From positions 1-64,000 of the forward strand of contig NZ_JALIGE010000067.1 of the NCBI RefSeq assembly GCF_024764835.1: a stretch of DNA of 64,000 nucleotides, in the 5' to 3' direction. Position numbers and translations under genes: made by a program. The notes under the pieces were generated by a model that was not told the DNA's origin, did not search any database, and worked only from the letters and a program-made list of their open reading frames with translations. The stretch is from Scandinavium hiltneri (lineage in GTDB: Bacteria; Pseudomonadota; Gammaproteobacteria; Enterobacterales; Enterobacteriaceae). This document shows positions 8,657-17,370 of this stretch, piece after piece (position 1 is the stretch's first letter; each line of letters starts with the position of its first letter).

Positions 8657-9778
8657 TTATTGCCGACTGTCGTTCGCCTGCCGTAACAGTGTCCGGCTTT
8701 CGCTCTGGAAGCGCTGAGCGTAATCGCCGAACCAGTGTTCAACCTTACGGAAGCTGTCGATAAAGGCTTGTTTGTTGCCCTGATCCAGCAGTTCAATCGC
8801 CTCGCCAAATCGTTTGTAGTAACGTTTGATCAGCGCAATATTGCTCTGCGAAGACATGATGATGTCCGCATACAGCTGAGGATCCTGCGCAAACAGACGC
8901 CCAACCATCGCCAGCTCCAGGCGGTAAATCGGTGACGACAGCGCCAGCAACTGTTCCAGCTGGACATTCTCTTCCGCCAGATGCAGTCCGTACGCAAAGG
9001 TCGCGAAGTGGCGCAGTGCCTGAATGAACGCCATATTCTGGTCGTGTTCCACCGCGCTGATACGGTGCAAACGTGCACCCCAGACCTGAATCTGCTCCAG
9101 GAACCATTGGTACGCTTCCGGCTGACGACCATCGCAGTACACCACAACCTGTTTCGCCAGGCTGCCGCTGTCCGGGCCGAACATCGGGTGTAATCCCAGT
9201 ACCGGACCATTGTGTGCCGCCAGCATTGCCTGCAACGGAACGGCTTTCACCGATGCCAGATCGACCAGAATACAGTCCGCGGGTAGGGCTGGCAGCTTCT
9301 CGATTATCTCCGCTGTGGAGTGAATCGGTACACTGACGATAACCATTCCCGCATCGGAGAGCATCTCTTCCGCGCGCGTCCAGTCGTCCTTTTCGAGGAT
9401 CCGCACCTGATAACCTGACAGGGTCAGCATTTTCTCAAACAAACGCCCCATCTGGCCGCCACCACCGACGATAACCACCGGACGCAGTTGCGGACAAAGC
9501 GTTTTAAAGCCTTTGTCATTTTCACTGGAGTAAGATTCGCGCATCACCCGACGCAGAACGTCTTCGATAAGATCGGGCGGAACCCCTAACGCAGCGGCCT
9601 CCTGACGGCGCGACGCTAACATCGACGCCTCGCGCTCAGGAACGTAAATCGGCAAGCCATACTTACTTTTGACTTCGCCGACTTCAGCCACCAGCTCCAG
9701 ACGGCGCGCCAATAATTCCAGCAGCGCCTTATCTACTTCATCTATTTGATCGCGTAGCGCGGTCAGTTCAGCAACCAT
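8657..9778 (-). CDS. tyrA: bifunctional chorismate mutase / prephenate dehydrogenase (T-protein)
   Basis: Makes 4-hydroxyphenylpyruvate from chorismate by way of prephenate and is feedback-inhibited by tyrosine. It is 373 aa, the E. coli length. The AroQ mutase domain spans 1-about 90 (LTALRDQIDEVDKALLELLA). The NAD-dependent dehydrogenase follows from about 100, with the dinucleotide motif VVIVGGGGQMGRLF and the catalytic-region LHPMFGPDSGS. It lies 9 bp downstream of aroF in one TyrR-controlled operon. Confidence 0.98.
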   Translation of the reverse strand: MVAELTALRDQIDEVDKALLELLARRLELVAEVGEVKSKYGLPIYVPEREASMLASRRQEAAALGVPPDLIEDVLRRVMRESYSSENDKGFKTLCPQLRPVVIVGGGGQMGRLFEKMLTLSGYQVRILEKDDWTRAEEMLSDAGMVIVSVPIHSTAEIIEKLPALPADCILVDLASVKAVPLQAMLAAHNGPVLGLHPMFGPDSGSLAKQVVVYCDGRQPEAYQWFLEQIQVWGARLHRISAVEHDQNMAFIQALRHFATFAYGLHLAEENVQLEQLLALSSPIYRLELAMVGRLFAQDPQLYADIIMSSQSNIALIKRYYKRFGEAIELLDQGNKQAFIDSFRKVEHWFGDYAQRFQSESRTLLRQANDSRQ

Positions 9779-9787
9779 AAATTCCTC

Positions 9788-10858
9788 TTACGCCAGACGA
9801 GCCGCCAGCTGGCCGCGCAAATCTTTATCAAGTTCGCGCAGCAGCGCATCCGTCGCTTCCCAGCTGATGCAGGCATCGGTCACAGACACGCCGTATTTCA
9901 TATCGCAACGCGGCTGTTCGGAAGACTGATTGCCTTCATGAATATTACTTTCAATCATCAGACCGATAATGGAACGGTTACCATCTTTAATCTGTGCAAC
10001 CACGGATTCTGCCACGGCAGGCTGACGGCGGTAGTCTTTGTTGGAGTTACCATGACTGCAATCTACCATCAGCGCAGGCTTCAGTCCCGCCTGTTCCATC
10101 TCTTTTTCGCACTGAGCGACGTCTGCCGGGCTGTAGTTTGGCGCTTTACCGCCGCGCAGGATCACATGCCCATCCGGGTTGCCCTGAGTTTGCAGCAGGC
10201 AAACCTGACCAGCCTGGTTGATACCGACAAAACGGTGTGGCATCGCCGCCGCACGCATGGCATTGATCGCCGTCGCGAGGCTGCCGTCGGTGCCGTTTTT
10301 AAAGCCAACTGGCATTGACAGACCGGATGCCATTTCGCGGTGAGTCTGAGATTCTGTAGTACGCGCGCCAATAGCGGACCAGCTGAACAGATCGCCAAGG
10401 TACTGCGGGCTGTTCGGGTCGAGCGCTTCAGTCGCCAGCGGCAGGCCCATGCTGACCAGTTCCACCAACAGACGTCGCGCAATTTTCAAACCACCTTCAA
10501 CATCAAACGAGCCATCCATGTGTGGATCGTTGATCAACCCTTTCCAGCCAACGGTGGTACGCGGTTTTTCAAAGTAGACACGCATCACCAGGTAGAGGCT
10601 ATCGCTGACCTCTGCGGCAAGGGCTTTAAATCGACGAGCGTATTCAATCGCGGCTTCCGGATCGTGGATAGAGCAAGGCCCACAGACCACCAGCAGACGC
10701 GGATCGCGCCCGGCAATGATATCGGAAATGGTCTGACGAGACTGGGCAATCTGGTCTTCCTGTTCAATGGTCAGCGGGAATTCCGCTTTCAGGACTTCAG
10801 GAGTGATCAGAACGTGTTCGTCGGCGATATGTACGTTGTTCAGCGCGTCTTTTTGCAT
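9788..10858 (-). CDS. aroF: 3-deoxy-D-arabino-heptulosonate 7-phosphate synthase, Tyr-sensitive
   Basis: First committed step of the shikimate pathway: phosphoenolpyruvate plus erythrose-4-phosphate gives DAHP. It is 356 aa, class I DAHP synthase. Landmarks are LLVVCGPCSIHDPEAA (the Cys is a metal ligand), KPRTTVGWKG (substrate loop) and VDCSHGNSNKD (His metal ligand). Operon position directly ahead of tyrA and the TyrR box upstream identify it as the tyrosine-inhibited isoenzyme rather than aroG or aroH. Confidence 0.97.
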   Translation of the reverse strand: MQKDALNNVHIADEHVLITPEVLKAEFPLTIEQEDQIAQSRQTISDIIAGRDPRLLVVCGPCSIHDPEAAIEYARRFKALAAEVSDSLYLVMRVYFEKPRTTVGWKGLINDPHMDGSFDVEGGLKIARRLLVELVSMGLPLATEALDPNSPQYLGDLFSWSAIGARTTESQTHREMASGLSMPVGFKNGTDGSLATAINAMRAAAMPHRFVGINQAGQVCLLQTQGNPDGHVILRGGKAPNYSPADVAQCEKEMEQAGLKPALMVDCSHGNSNKDYRRQPAVAESVVAQIKDGNRSIIGLMIESNIHEGNQSSEQPRCDMKYGVSVTDACISWEATDALLRELDKDLRGQLAARLA

Positions 10859-10917
10859 GATGGCGATCCTGTATAGCTCGTTTGCGATAAAAGGGTTTCC
10901 TCAGCGAGGTTGAGCCT

Positions 10918-10972
10918 ACGATACCACACATGGTAAAGATTTCAATCCACAATTCGTAAATTTTACTTTACA
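10918..10972 (-). promoter_or_regulatory. aroF promoter with TyrR box
   Basis: On the minus strand, -35 TTGAAA (10945-10940), a 16-bp spacer and -10 TATCGT (10923-10918). A strong TyrR box, TGTAAA-N6-TTTACG, fills 10972-10955 just upstream of the -35. A weaker half-match (TTTACC at its downstream end) overlaps the promoter at 10949-10932, and another possible weak box lies near 11008-11025. This resembles the multi-box repression of E. coli aroF by TyrR with tyrosine. Confidence 0.8.
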
Positions 10973-11078
10973 GCAAGCGTTTTTAGCGCATTTATTTCAC
11001 ACATTACCGTAAATAAATCATTCCACTCGCGATATGCAGTGACTCCGCTATGCTGAAAGCACTGATATGGAGAAGCCT

Positions 11079-11453
11079 ATGAAGCCAGTCCTGTGTGCGC
11101 TTTTACTTTTATTATTGAACGGATGCCAGATTGATCCCTACACCCATTCACCTCAATGGACCAGCACCGATTGGTACGGCGAAGGTATTGATGATGGCCG
11201 AAGTGGCGTGATCGCCCGAAGTGATAGCCAGCTGGCGAGCGACCAGAACGATCCCAAAGTCGATCGTAAAGCGTATCTGAAGGGTTATGCCTTGGGTCTG
11301 AAAGATATCTGCACGCCACATCTGCTTTTTGGCTGGGGTGTTTCCGGCAAGATTTACCCTGAAGGTTGCGATAGCCTGGATAACGCTGCGGCGCTACGTG
11401 AAGCCTGGCAGAAAGGAATGAATGAAGGAACGCAATCCAACAGGTTAAATTGA
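11079..11453 (+). CDS. yfiL: YfiL-like lipoprotein
   Basis: A 124-aa probable lipoprotein. Start at the second ATG (MKPVLCALL) because GGAG stands 6 bp before it. The hydrophobic signal ends in the lipobox LLNGC with the lipidated Cys at residue 16. The mature part has a conserved DWYGEGIDDGRSG segment and two further Cys. It matches E. coli YfiL by position (divergent from aroF) and signal-peptide style; its function is unknown. In E. coli yfiRNB follows; here it does not. Confidence 0.85.
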   Translation: MKPVLCALLLLLLNGCQIDPYTHSPQWTSTDWYGEGIDDGRSGVIARSDSQLASDQNDPKVDRKAYLKGYALGLKDICTPHLLFGWGVSGKIYPEGCDSLDNAAALREAWQKGMNEGTQSNRLN

Positions 11454-11754
11454 TGGGCCTTCATAAACCCGTAATTAATGTTGGAACAATCAAACTTAGC
11501 GCACAGGGTATTGATTACGGGTGCTAATGACTGGCTGAGTATATATCCTACATCAATGCATTAATCCTGGATGCGTGGAACATGAGTGAGCCCCGGTAGC
11601 GACTTGTATTGTGCCCGCTCTCGTTGGCACTATTCCGCGCACCAATCTCACGACGCGCGGACTTGGGAAAAAATACCCCGTTGCCAGCAATAAAACGGCG
11701 CAGGGCCGCGCTGAAAACCACCGCGTAACGGTCGTCATCAGCGCACCCTGACGG
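11454..11754. other. spacer between yfiL and the PepSY gene, no convincing gene
   Basis: About 300 bp where E. coli carries yfiR-yfiN-yfiB. An approximate inverted repeat (acccgtaattaatg at 11467 and attgattacgggt at 11509) may act as the yfiL terminator, but there is no T-run. A 61-codon minus-strand frame (11738-11553) begins close after the PepSY stop but resembles nothing I know. Confidence 0.5.
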
Positions 11755-13122
11755 TTAGTCTGCTGACTGAACCGTTGCGACTGTGCTGGCCATGCGCCAG
11801 CGCAGTACATCCACGGCGACAAACAGCAGTAAACTGACGCCTAATACGGGCATCGCTACGCCCAACAACACGGCCAGCGCAGATACCGTCCACTGCCCCA
11901 CTCGCGACAAATCAAACCAGCTTTGGGTAAGTGTGGTCAACGGATTATATTTCGCAGGCGTTGGACGCCGACACCACCACAGCCGATAACCTACCACAAT
12001 CATCACGCACAGCGCCGCGCCAAAGGCTACCAGCAGGATCTGATTCAGCACACCAAATAGCAGCCCCATGTGGAAATCCACGCCCCAGCGCGTCAGCTTT
12101 GCCATCAGCGGAAAATCAGCAAAACGCGTGCGATCGACGATCTGCATTTTTGCCGCGTCGATCGCCACAGCGTCGACCTGAGTCGGCCAGCCACGATCGA
12201 TCTCCGTCACCGTCCACGCTTTGTCTTCACTTTTTGCCGGACGGATTTCAACTTTGCTGGCATCAATCCCTCCCTTCTGTGCCAGATGAAGTACGTCATC
12301 AAACAACACAACGTCCGGGGCCATCATTGCCATCGTCATTCCACCGTGACCGCCATGATGCTCAGCGTGCGGGTCTGACATCATCATTTGGCCATTCAAC
12401 TGGGTATTCACCTGCGGCGTCAGCCAGTTTAACGCTGAGCGCAGCTTATCGACGTTACCGCCGGCCCACTGTGACCAGGTTAAGCCTGTCGCCGAGAACA
12501 GCAACATACCGCCCAGCAGGATCCAGCCCAGCATCACATGCACCCGACGATTATTCTGCACGCGGTTACGGATGCGCCGTTTCGGCCGGGTAAAGAACCA
12601 CAGCGCAATTCCGCCGCAGGCCGCCAGCCACATCCACGATGCTGCCAGCTCGCTGTAAAGCCGTCCGACATCACCCAGCAGCAGCGAACGATGTGCGTAA
12701 TCAATCCACTGACGCAGAGGCAAAATGCCGCTGGTGCCGTAAACCGTTATATCGCCTTTCACCGCCAGCGTTACGGGGTCGATAAACAGCGCCCGGCTTT
12801 CAGACTCACCCAAAGAGGGGGAGCTAAACATCACGCGAGTGGTTTCACCGGGCGTCAGTGACGGACGCACGGCATACAGCGCCAGGTTCTGGCCCGTCGC
12901 GTTTTCTGCCACGGCGATTTGTTCGGCCAGAGAGTGTGGCTCTCCGCCTTTTTCTGCGGTCAGGGCGTCGCGATACAGCAGATTTTCCAGCTGCGGCGTC
13001 GCAACGTACAGCGTGCCGGTCAGTGCCGCCACGAAGATGAACGGTCCGACAAACAGACCAATAGAAAAATGAAGACGACGCAGCAGGTTGACCCATGCCG
13101 CGCGCGGGGTGCAGGTTGTCAT
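11755..13122 (-). CDS. PepSY-associated transmembrane protein, His/Met-rich
   Basis: A 455-aa inner membrane protein of the PepSY-TM family (PiuB/iron-siderophore reductase-like). The start MTTCTPRAAW is set by AAAAGGAAAAGT before it; the longer open frame upstream is unsupported. The first membrane helix (IGLFVGPFIFVAALTGTLYV) is followed by a periplasmic PepSY domain. Further helices include WMWLAACGGIALWFF, MLGWILLGGMLLFSATGL, ILLVAFGAALCVMIVVGY and a C-terminal pair. A striking periplasmic stretch, HAEHHGGHGGMTMAMM, could bind copper or another metal. It is read together with the upstream DUF2946 gene. The function in metal uptake or reduction is inferred. Confidence 0.82.
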   Translation of the reverse strand: MTTCTPRAAWVNLLRRLHFSIGLFVGPFIFVAALTGTLYVATPQLENLLYRDALTAEKGGEPHSLAEQIAVAENATGQNLALYAVRPSLTPGETTRVMFSSPSLGESESRALFIDPVTLAVKGDITVYGTSGILPLRQWIDYAHRSLLLGDVGRLYSELAASWMWLAACGGIALWFFTRPKRRIRNRVQNNRRVHVMLGWILLGGMLLFSATGLTWSQWAGGNVDKLRSALNWLTPQVNTQLNGQMMMSDPHAEHHGGHGGMTMAMMAPDVVLFDDVLHLAQKGGIDASKVEIRPAKSEDKAWTVTEIDRGWPTQVDAVAIDAAKMQIVDRTRFADFPLMAKLTRWGVDFHMGLLFGVLNQILLVAFGAALCVMIVVGYRLWWCRRPTPAKYNPLTTLTQSWFDLSRVGQWTVSALAVLLGVAMPVLGVSLLLFVAVDVLRWRMASTVATVQSAD

Positions 13123-13180
13123 ACTTTTCCTTTTAAAAAGCAAACAAGGAGTGTGGCGCTTGGCGCCCATTCTTATGTTG

Positions 13181-13585
13181 TTAACAGGTAAAAGCAGACA
13201 GACACGGCGGTGCGCGGGTAGGAGGATAAAGCCACGGGGAAAAATGCCAGACCTGCACGCGCAGTCGCGGCGGTCGTAAACGCAGGCGTAACGATAACGC
13301 GCAGACCAGCAGCACCAGGGCCAGAATAAGCCCCGGTACGTGCGCCAACAGCACACAGTAGCCGCAGGCCTCAGCGTGATCGACCGGCGTCGTGCCCGGA
13401 GGGTGCCCATCATGATGCTCGCTCATCATCGACATATCGTGATGCATACCGGGCATTGCACTCATCGGGTCTTTTTGCAGTGAAACGGAAATCAGCGGCG
13501 CCACAATAATCAACGCAATAGCAAACAGCGCGAACCAGGCCGCGACGCGTTTACCGTTACTACGATGAAATGTGTTCTCTGCCAT
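13181..13585 (-). CDS. DUF2946 family membrane protein, His/Met-rich
   Basis: A 134-aa protein starting MAENTFHRSN after a perfect GGAGGA site. It has one N-terminal membrane helix (AAWFALFAIALIIVAPLISV), a Met/His-rich loop (MPGMHHDMSMMSEHHDGH), the DUF2946 signature EACGYCVLLAH, and a second helix with a basic tail. DUF2946 genes usually accompany PepSY proteins and TonB-dependent copper receptors. Here the PepSY gene follows 58 bp downstream in the same direction, so the pair is probably one operon for metal handling. Confidence 0.83.
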   Translation of the reverse strand: MAENTFHRSNGKRVAAWFALFAIALIIVAPLISVSLQKDPMSAMPGMHHDMSMMSEHHDGHPPGTTPVDHAEACGYCVLLAHVPGLILALVLLVCALSLRLRLRPPRLRVQVWHFSPWLYPPTRAPPCLSAFTC

Positions 13586-13654
13586 CTGTCCTCCGAAGCG
13601 GGGACATTGTAAATGATTTGCAGCGGGAAGGTTAACATTCGAGAGGAATGACAA

Positions 13655-13690
13655 TAAAAAAGGGCCAGCCTTGCGGCCAGCCCTTTTTAA
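13655..13690 (-). terminator. terminator of the rpsP-rimM-trmD-rplS operon
   Basis: On the minus strand AAGGGCTGGCC-GCAA-GGCTGGCCCTT folds into a long stem followed by six T residues, about 25 bp after rplS. Confidence 0.92.
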
Positions 13691-13713
13691 CTTGGATGTC
13701 GCTTAAGCGAATC

Positions 13714-14061
13714 TTAGTTAAGACGCTCTTTGATACGAGCAGACTTACCAGTACGCTCACGCAGGTAGTACAGTTTAGCTTTACGAACGGCACCACGACG
13801 TTTAACAGTAATGCTGTCAATGACTGGAGAGTGAGTCTGGAAGACACGCTCAACGCCTTCGCCGTTGGAAATTTTGCGAACAGTGAATGCAGAGTGCAGA
13901 CCGCGGTTACGGATAGCGATAACCACGCCCTCGAATGCCTGCAGACGTTTTTTGGAACCTTCAACAACCCATACTTTCACTTCCACGGAGTCACCCGGAC
14001 GGAAAGAAGGTACGTCCTGCTTCATCTGCTCTTGTTCAATTTGCTTAATAATGTTGCTCAT
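13714..14061 (-). CDS. rplS: 50S ribosomal protein L19
   Basis: A 115-aa L19, at the 30S-50S interface. It begins MSNIIKQIEQEQMKQD and carries the conserved FRPGDSVEVKVWVVEGSKKRLQAFEG core. It is the last gene of the rpsP operon, 40 bp after trmD. Confidence 0.98.
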   Translation of the reverse strand: MSNIIKQIEQEQMKQDVPSFRPGDSVEVKVWVVEGSKKRLQAFEGVVIAIRNRGLHSAFTVRKISNGEGVERVFQTHSPVIDSITVKRRGAVRKAKLYYLRERTGKSARIKERLN

Positions 14062-14101
14062 AATTTAATCTCTTATCCTGGGTAAACTGATATTTGGGGG
14101 C

Positions 14102-14869
14102 TTACGCCTCACCATCATGTTTATGTTGCTGTTGTGCGTGTTCCCGTTGGAACTCCGCCAGCAACCTTGCTTGCTCTTCAGTCAGAGCCAGGTTTTCCAG
14201 AAGTTCAGGTCTTCTAAGCCAGGTCCGGCCCAGCGACTGCTTCAAACGCCAGCGACGTATCTCGGCATGGTTGCCTGACAGTAAAACTGCCGGGACCTCC
14301 ATTCCTTCCAACACTTCAGGGCGAGTATAGTGTGGACAGTCCAACAAACCGTCAGCAAAGGAATCTTCCGTTGCTGATGCTTCATGGCCCAGAACACCCG
14401 GAATAAACCGGGAGACCGAGTCAATCAGCGTCATTGCTGGTAACTCACCACCGCTGAGAACGTAATCGCCGATAGACCATTCTTCGTCAATCTCGGTTTG
14501 GATTACGCGCTCATCTACCCCTTCATAGCGACCGCACACCAGAATCAATTTCTGACTCGCTGCCAGTTCGCTGACGCCTGCTTGATCAAGCTTGCGTCCC
14601 TGAGGTGAAAGATAAATCACTTTCGCGCCTTCACCTGCCGCGGCTTTTGCTGCATGAATAGCATCCCGCAAAGGTTGCACCATCATTAGCATCCCCGGTC
14701 CGCCGCCGTAAGGACGTTCGTCCACGGTACGGTGCCGGTCATGAGCGAAATCACGAGGACTCCAGCTCTGGATGCTCAGCAGGCCATTTTTTACTGCCCG
14801 GCCAGTTACCCCGTAGTCGGTAATCGCGCGAAACATCTCTGGAAACAGGCTAACTACACCAATAAACAC
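14102..14869 (-). CDS. trmD: tRNA (guanine37-N1)-methyltransferase TrmD
   Basis: An essential SPOUT methyltransferase that makes m1G37 and prevents +1 frameshifting. It is 255 aa with N-terminal MFIGVVSLFPEMFRAIT, the knot region including LVCGRYEGVDERV and SIGDYVLSGGELPAM (SAM binding), and a C-terminal helical domain. It stands between rimM and rplS, as in all enterobacteria. Confidence 0.98.
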   Translation of the reverse strand: MFIGVVSLFPEMFRAITDYGVTGRAVKNGLLSIQSWSPRDFAHDRHRTVDERPYGGGPGMLMMVQPLRDAIHAAKAAAGEGAKVIYLSPQGRKLDQAGVSELAASQKLILVCGRYEGVDERVIQTEIDEEWSIGDYVLSGGELPAMTLIDSVSRFIPGVLGHEASATEDSFADGLLDCPHYTRPEVLEGMEVPAVLLSGNHAEIRRWRLKQSLGRTWLRRPELLENLALTEEQARLLAEFQREHAQQQHKHDGEA

Positions 14870-14914
14870 AAGCCAATCCCCATAGTGCCGTCTTTTACCG
14901 GTAATCCGGAGGTT

Positions 14915-15463
14915 TTAAAAACCAGGATCCCAATCTACTTCAATGGTTTGAGTAGTGAGATCGACTTTCTTGATAACCTGCCCATCGAGGAACGGGACCA
15001 ACCGCTCCTTGATACCAAACGCATCTTTCAGGTTTGCCTTAATGACGAGAACGTCATTGGACCCGGTTTCCATCATGTCGATGACTTTACCAAGGTCATA
15101 GCCTTCAGTGGTCACAACCTGGCAACCCATAAGGTCTTTCCAGTAGTAGTCACCCTCTCCGAGCTGAGGCAACTGCGAGGAATCCACGAAAATTTCGCAA
15201 TTCGTCATGAGATTCGCAGCATCCCGGTCTTCAACGCCTTTCAGCTTGATAACCAGATCCTGATTGTGGTGACGCCAGCTTTCCAGCTCGACGATTTGCC
15301 ACTGACCCGCCTTCTGGATATACCAGGGCTGATAGTCAAAAATGCTTTCGGTGTCTTCGGTGGAAGAAAACACTCTGAGCCAACCACGAATACCGTAGGA
15401 AGAGCCCAATTTGCCGACCACGATAGGTTCAGCAGGGACTTTCGCGGCGAGTTGCTTGCTCAT
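14915..15463 (-). CDS. rimM: 16S rRNA processing protein RimM
   Basis: A 30S maturation factor that binds S19. It is 182 aa when started at MSKQLAAKVP, the E. coli length; an upstream MVM would add 3 aa. The N-terminal RimM beta-barrel (VGKLGSSYGIRGWLRVFSS) is followed by a PRC-barrel domain (EGDYYWKDLMGCQVVTTEGYD). It lies 18 bp after rpsP. Confidence 0.97.
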   Translation of the reverse strand: MSKQLAAKVPAEPIVVGKLGSSYGIRGWLRVFSSTEDTESIFDYQPWYIQKAGQWQIVELESWRHHNQDLVIKLKGVEDRDAANLMTNCEIFVDSSQLPQLGEGDYYWKDLMGCQVVTTEGYDLGKVIDMMETGSNDVLVIKANLKDAFGIKERLVPFLDGQVIKKVDLTTQTIEVDWDPGF

Positions 15464-15481
15464 CATGACCACCGTGACAGA

Positions 15482-15730
15482 TTAAGCTGCTTTGTTTGCT
15501 GCTTTGATCAGCGTAGCTACGCGATCAGAAACAGTTGCGCCCTGGCCAACCCAGTGAGCGATACGATCCAGATCCAGGCGAGTGCCTTCTTCTGAAGCGG
15601 AAGCGATTGGGTTGAAGAAACCAACGCGCTCAATGAAGCGGCCGTTGCGTGCATTACGGCTGTCAGCAACGACAACCTGGTAGAACGGACGCTTTTTTGC
15701 GCCGTGACGTGCTAAACGAATAGTTACCAT
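15482..15730 (-). CDS. rpsP: 30S ribosomal protein S16
   Basis: An 82-aa S16 starting MVTIRLARHGAKKRPFYQ, the first gene of the rpsP-rimM-trmD-rplS operon. The start is set by an AGGATGTT site before the ATG; the frame runs open upstream but without family similarity. Confidence 0.98.
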   Translation of the reverse strand: MVTIRLARHGAKKRPFYQVVVADSRNARNGRFIERVGFFNPIASASEEGTRLDLDRIAHWVGQGATVSDRVATLIKAANKAA

Positions 15731-15796
15731 AACATCCTCTTGTGTGAATAAAACACAGGGCCCCATCGAGGAACGGAGCCCAGTGTCATATTAAAA

Positions 15797-15823
15797 GCCC
15801 GAAAATTTTACTCATTTCGGCGC
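15797..15823 (-). terminator. probable ffh terminator
   Basis: On the minus strand an imperfect stem (GCCGAAA ... TTTCGGGC, 15822-15797) is followed by TTTTAAT, 20 bp past the ffh stop. The stem is less GC-rich than others in the window. Confidence 0.5.
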
Positions 15824-15843
15824 AAAATGCAATCTAAATGAGC

Positions 15844-17205
15844 TTATCGCCCCGGGAAACCCGGTGGCATCATCCCTTTCATACCGCGCATCATCTTCGC
15901 CATACCGCCTTTCTTCATTTTCTTCATCATGCGCTGCATGTCGTCGAACTGTTTCAGAAGACGGTTAACGTCCTGCACCTGCATACCGCAGCCCGCTGCG
16001 ATACGGCGTTTACGGGAACCTTTGATGATTTCCGGGTGGGCGCGTTCTTTGAAGGTCATCGAGTTGATAATCGCCTCCATACGCACCAGCACTTTGTCAT
16101 CCATCTGCGCTTTCACGTTGTCAGGAATCTGGCCCATGCCCGGCAGTTTGCCCATCAGGCTTGCCATGCCGCCCATGTTTTTCATCTGGCGCAGCTGCTC
16201 AAGGAAATCGGTGAGGTCAAAGCCGTCGCCTTTCTTGAGTTTATTCGCCAGCTTTTCAGCCTGCGCGCGGTCCACTTTGCTTTCGATATCTTCGATAAGC
16301 GAAAGCACGTCGCCCATGCCGAGAATACGAGACGCGATACGATCCGGATGGAACGGCTCCAGCGCTTCAGTTTTCTCGCCGACGCCGAGGAATTTAACCG
16401 GCTTACCGGTAATGTGACGAATCGAGAGCGCCGCACCGCCGCGGGCATCACCATCGACTTTGGTCAGAATAACACCGGTCAGCGGCAGCGCTTCGTTAAA
16501 CGCCTTCGCCGTATTCGCGGCATCCTGACCGGTCATTGCATCGACCACAAACAGCGTTTCTACCGGATTAATCGCGGCATGAACCTGTTTAATTTCGTCC
16601 ATCATCGCTTCGTCGACGTGCAAACGACCGGCGGTATCCACCAGCAGCACGTCATAGAATTTCAGCTTCGCTTCTTTCAGCGCCGCATTAACGATATCGA
16701 CAGGCTTTTGAGCCACATCTGACGGGAAGAAATCGACACCCACCTGTTCGGCAAGGGTTTCCAGCTGTTTAATCGCCGCAGGGCGATAAACGTCCGCCGA
16801 CACGACCAGCACTTTCTTCTTATGCTTCTCGCGCAGGAACTTGCCGAGCTTGCCGACGCTGGTTGTTTTACCGGCACCCTGCAGGCCCGCCATCAGTACG
16901 ACAGCTGGTGGCTGAGCGGCCAGGTTCAGAACCTGATTTTCTTCGCCCATCGCCGCAACCAGTTCTTTACGAACGATTTTGACGAATTCCTGGCCTGGCG
17001 TCAGGCTCTTGTTAACTTCATGCCCAACCGCGCTTTCTTTTACGCGGTTGATGAAATCACGAACGACAGGCAGCGCGACGTCAGCTTCCAGCAGCGCCAT
17101 GCGCACTTCGCGCAGCGTGTCTTTGATGTTGTCTTCAGTAAGGCGTCCGCGACCGCTGATGTTGCGCAGCGTACTCGACAAACGATCGGTTAAATTATCA
17201 AACAT
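15844..17205 (-). CDS. ffh: signal recognition particle protein Ffh (SRP54)
   Basis: The GTPase of the bacterial SRP, which binds 4.5S RNA and signal sequences and docks with FtsY. It is 453 aa from MFDNLTDRLS, the E. coli length; the open frame upstream to 17283 has no similarity. N domain, G domain with GLQGAGKTT (G1), DTAGR (G3) and TKVDG (G4), then a Met-rich M domain ending RMMKKMKKGGMAKMMRGM. It is divergent from ypjD. Confidence 0.98.
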   Translation of the reverse strand: MFDNLTDRLSSTLRNISGRGRLTEDNIKDTLREVRMALLEADVALPVVRDFINRVKESAVGHEVNKSLTPGQEFVKIVRKELVAAMGEENQVLNLAAQPPAVVLMAGLQGAGKTTSVGKLGKFLREKHKKKVLVVSADVYRPAAIKQLETLAEQVGVDFFPSDVAQKPVDIVNAALKEAKLKFYDVLLVDTAGRLHVDEAMMDEIKQVHAAINPVETLFVVDAMTGQDAANTAKAFNEALPLTGVILTKVDGDARGGAALSIRHITGKPVKFLGVGEKTEALEPFHPDRIASRILGMGDVLSLIEDIESKVDRAQAEKLANKLKKGDGFDLTDFLEQLRQMKNMGGMASLMGKLPGMGQIPDNVKAQMDDKVLVRMEAIINSMTFKERAHPEIIKGSRKRRIAAGCGMQVQDVNRLLKQFDDMQRMMKKMKKGGMAKMMRGMKGMMPPGFPGR

Positions 17206-17370
17206 TGTCTCTCGCCTGAGGTGGAAACGTACGGTCGCCACAGCGACACATTCACAGAATTTTGCCGCAGTATAACACGACACCGCACGAGTTGTGATGC
17301 AACGGTTGGAGCCTGAGCCCCGTAACGTTATACTGCTTCTCTTTCATCACACGCCAATGTCGACATCTCT

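Noticed and set aside
11553..11738. 61-codon minus-strand frame after the PepSY gene
   Set aside because: Weak GGGTG start signal, Arg/Pro-rich composition and no similarity; more likely chance.
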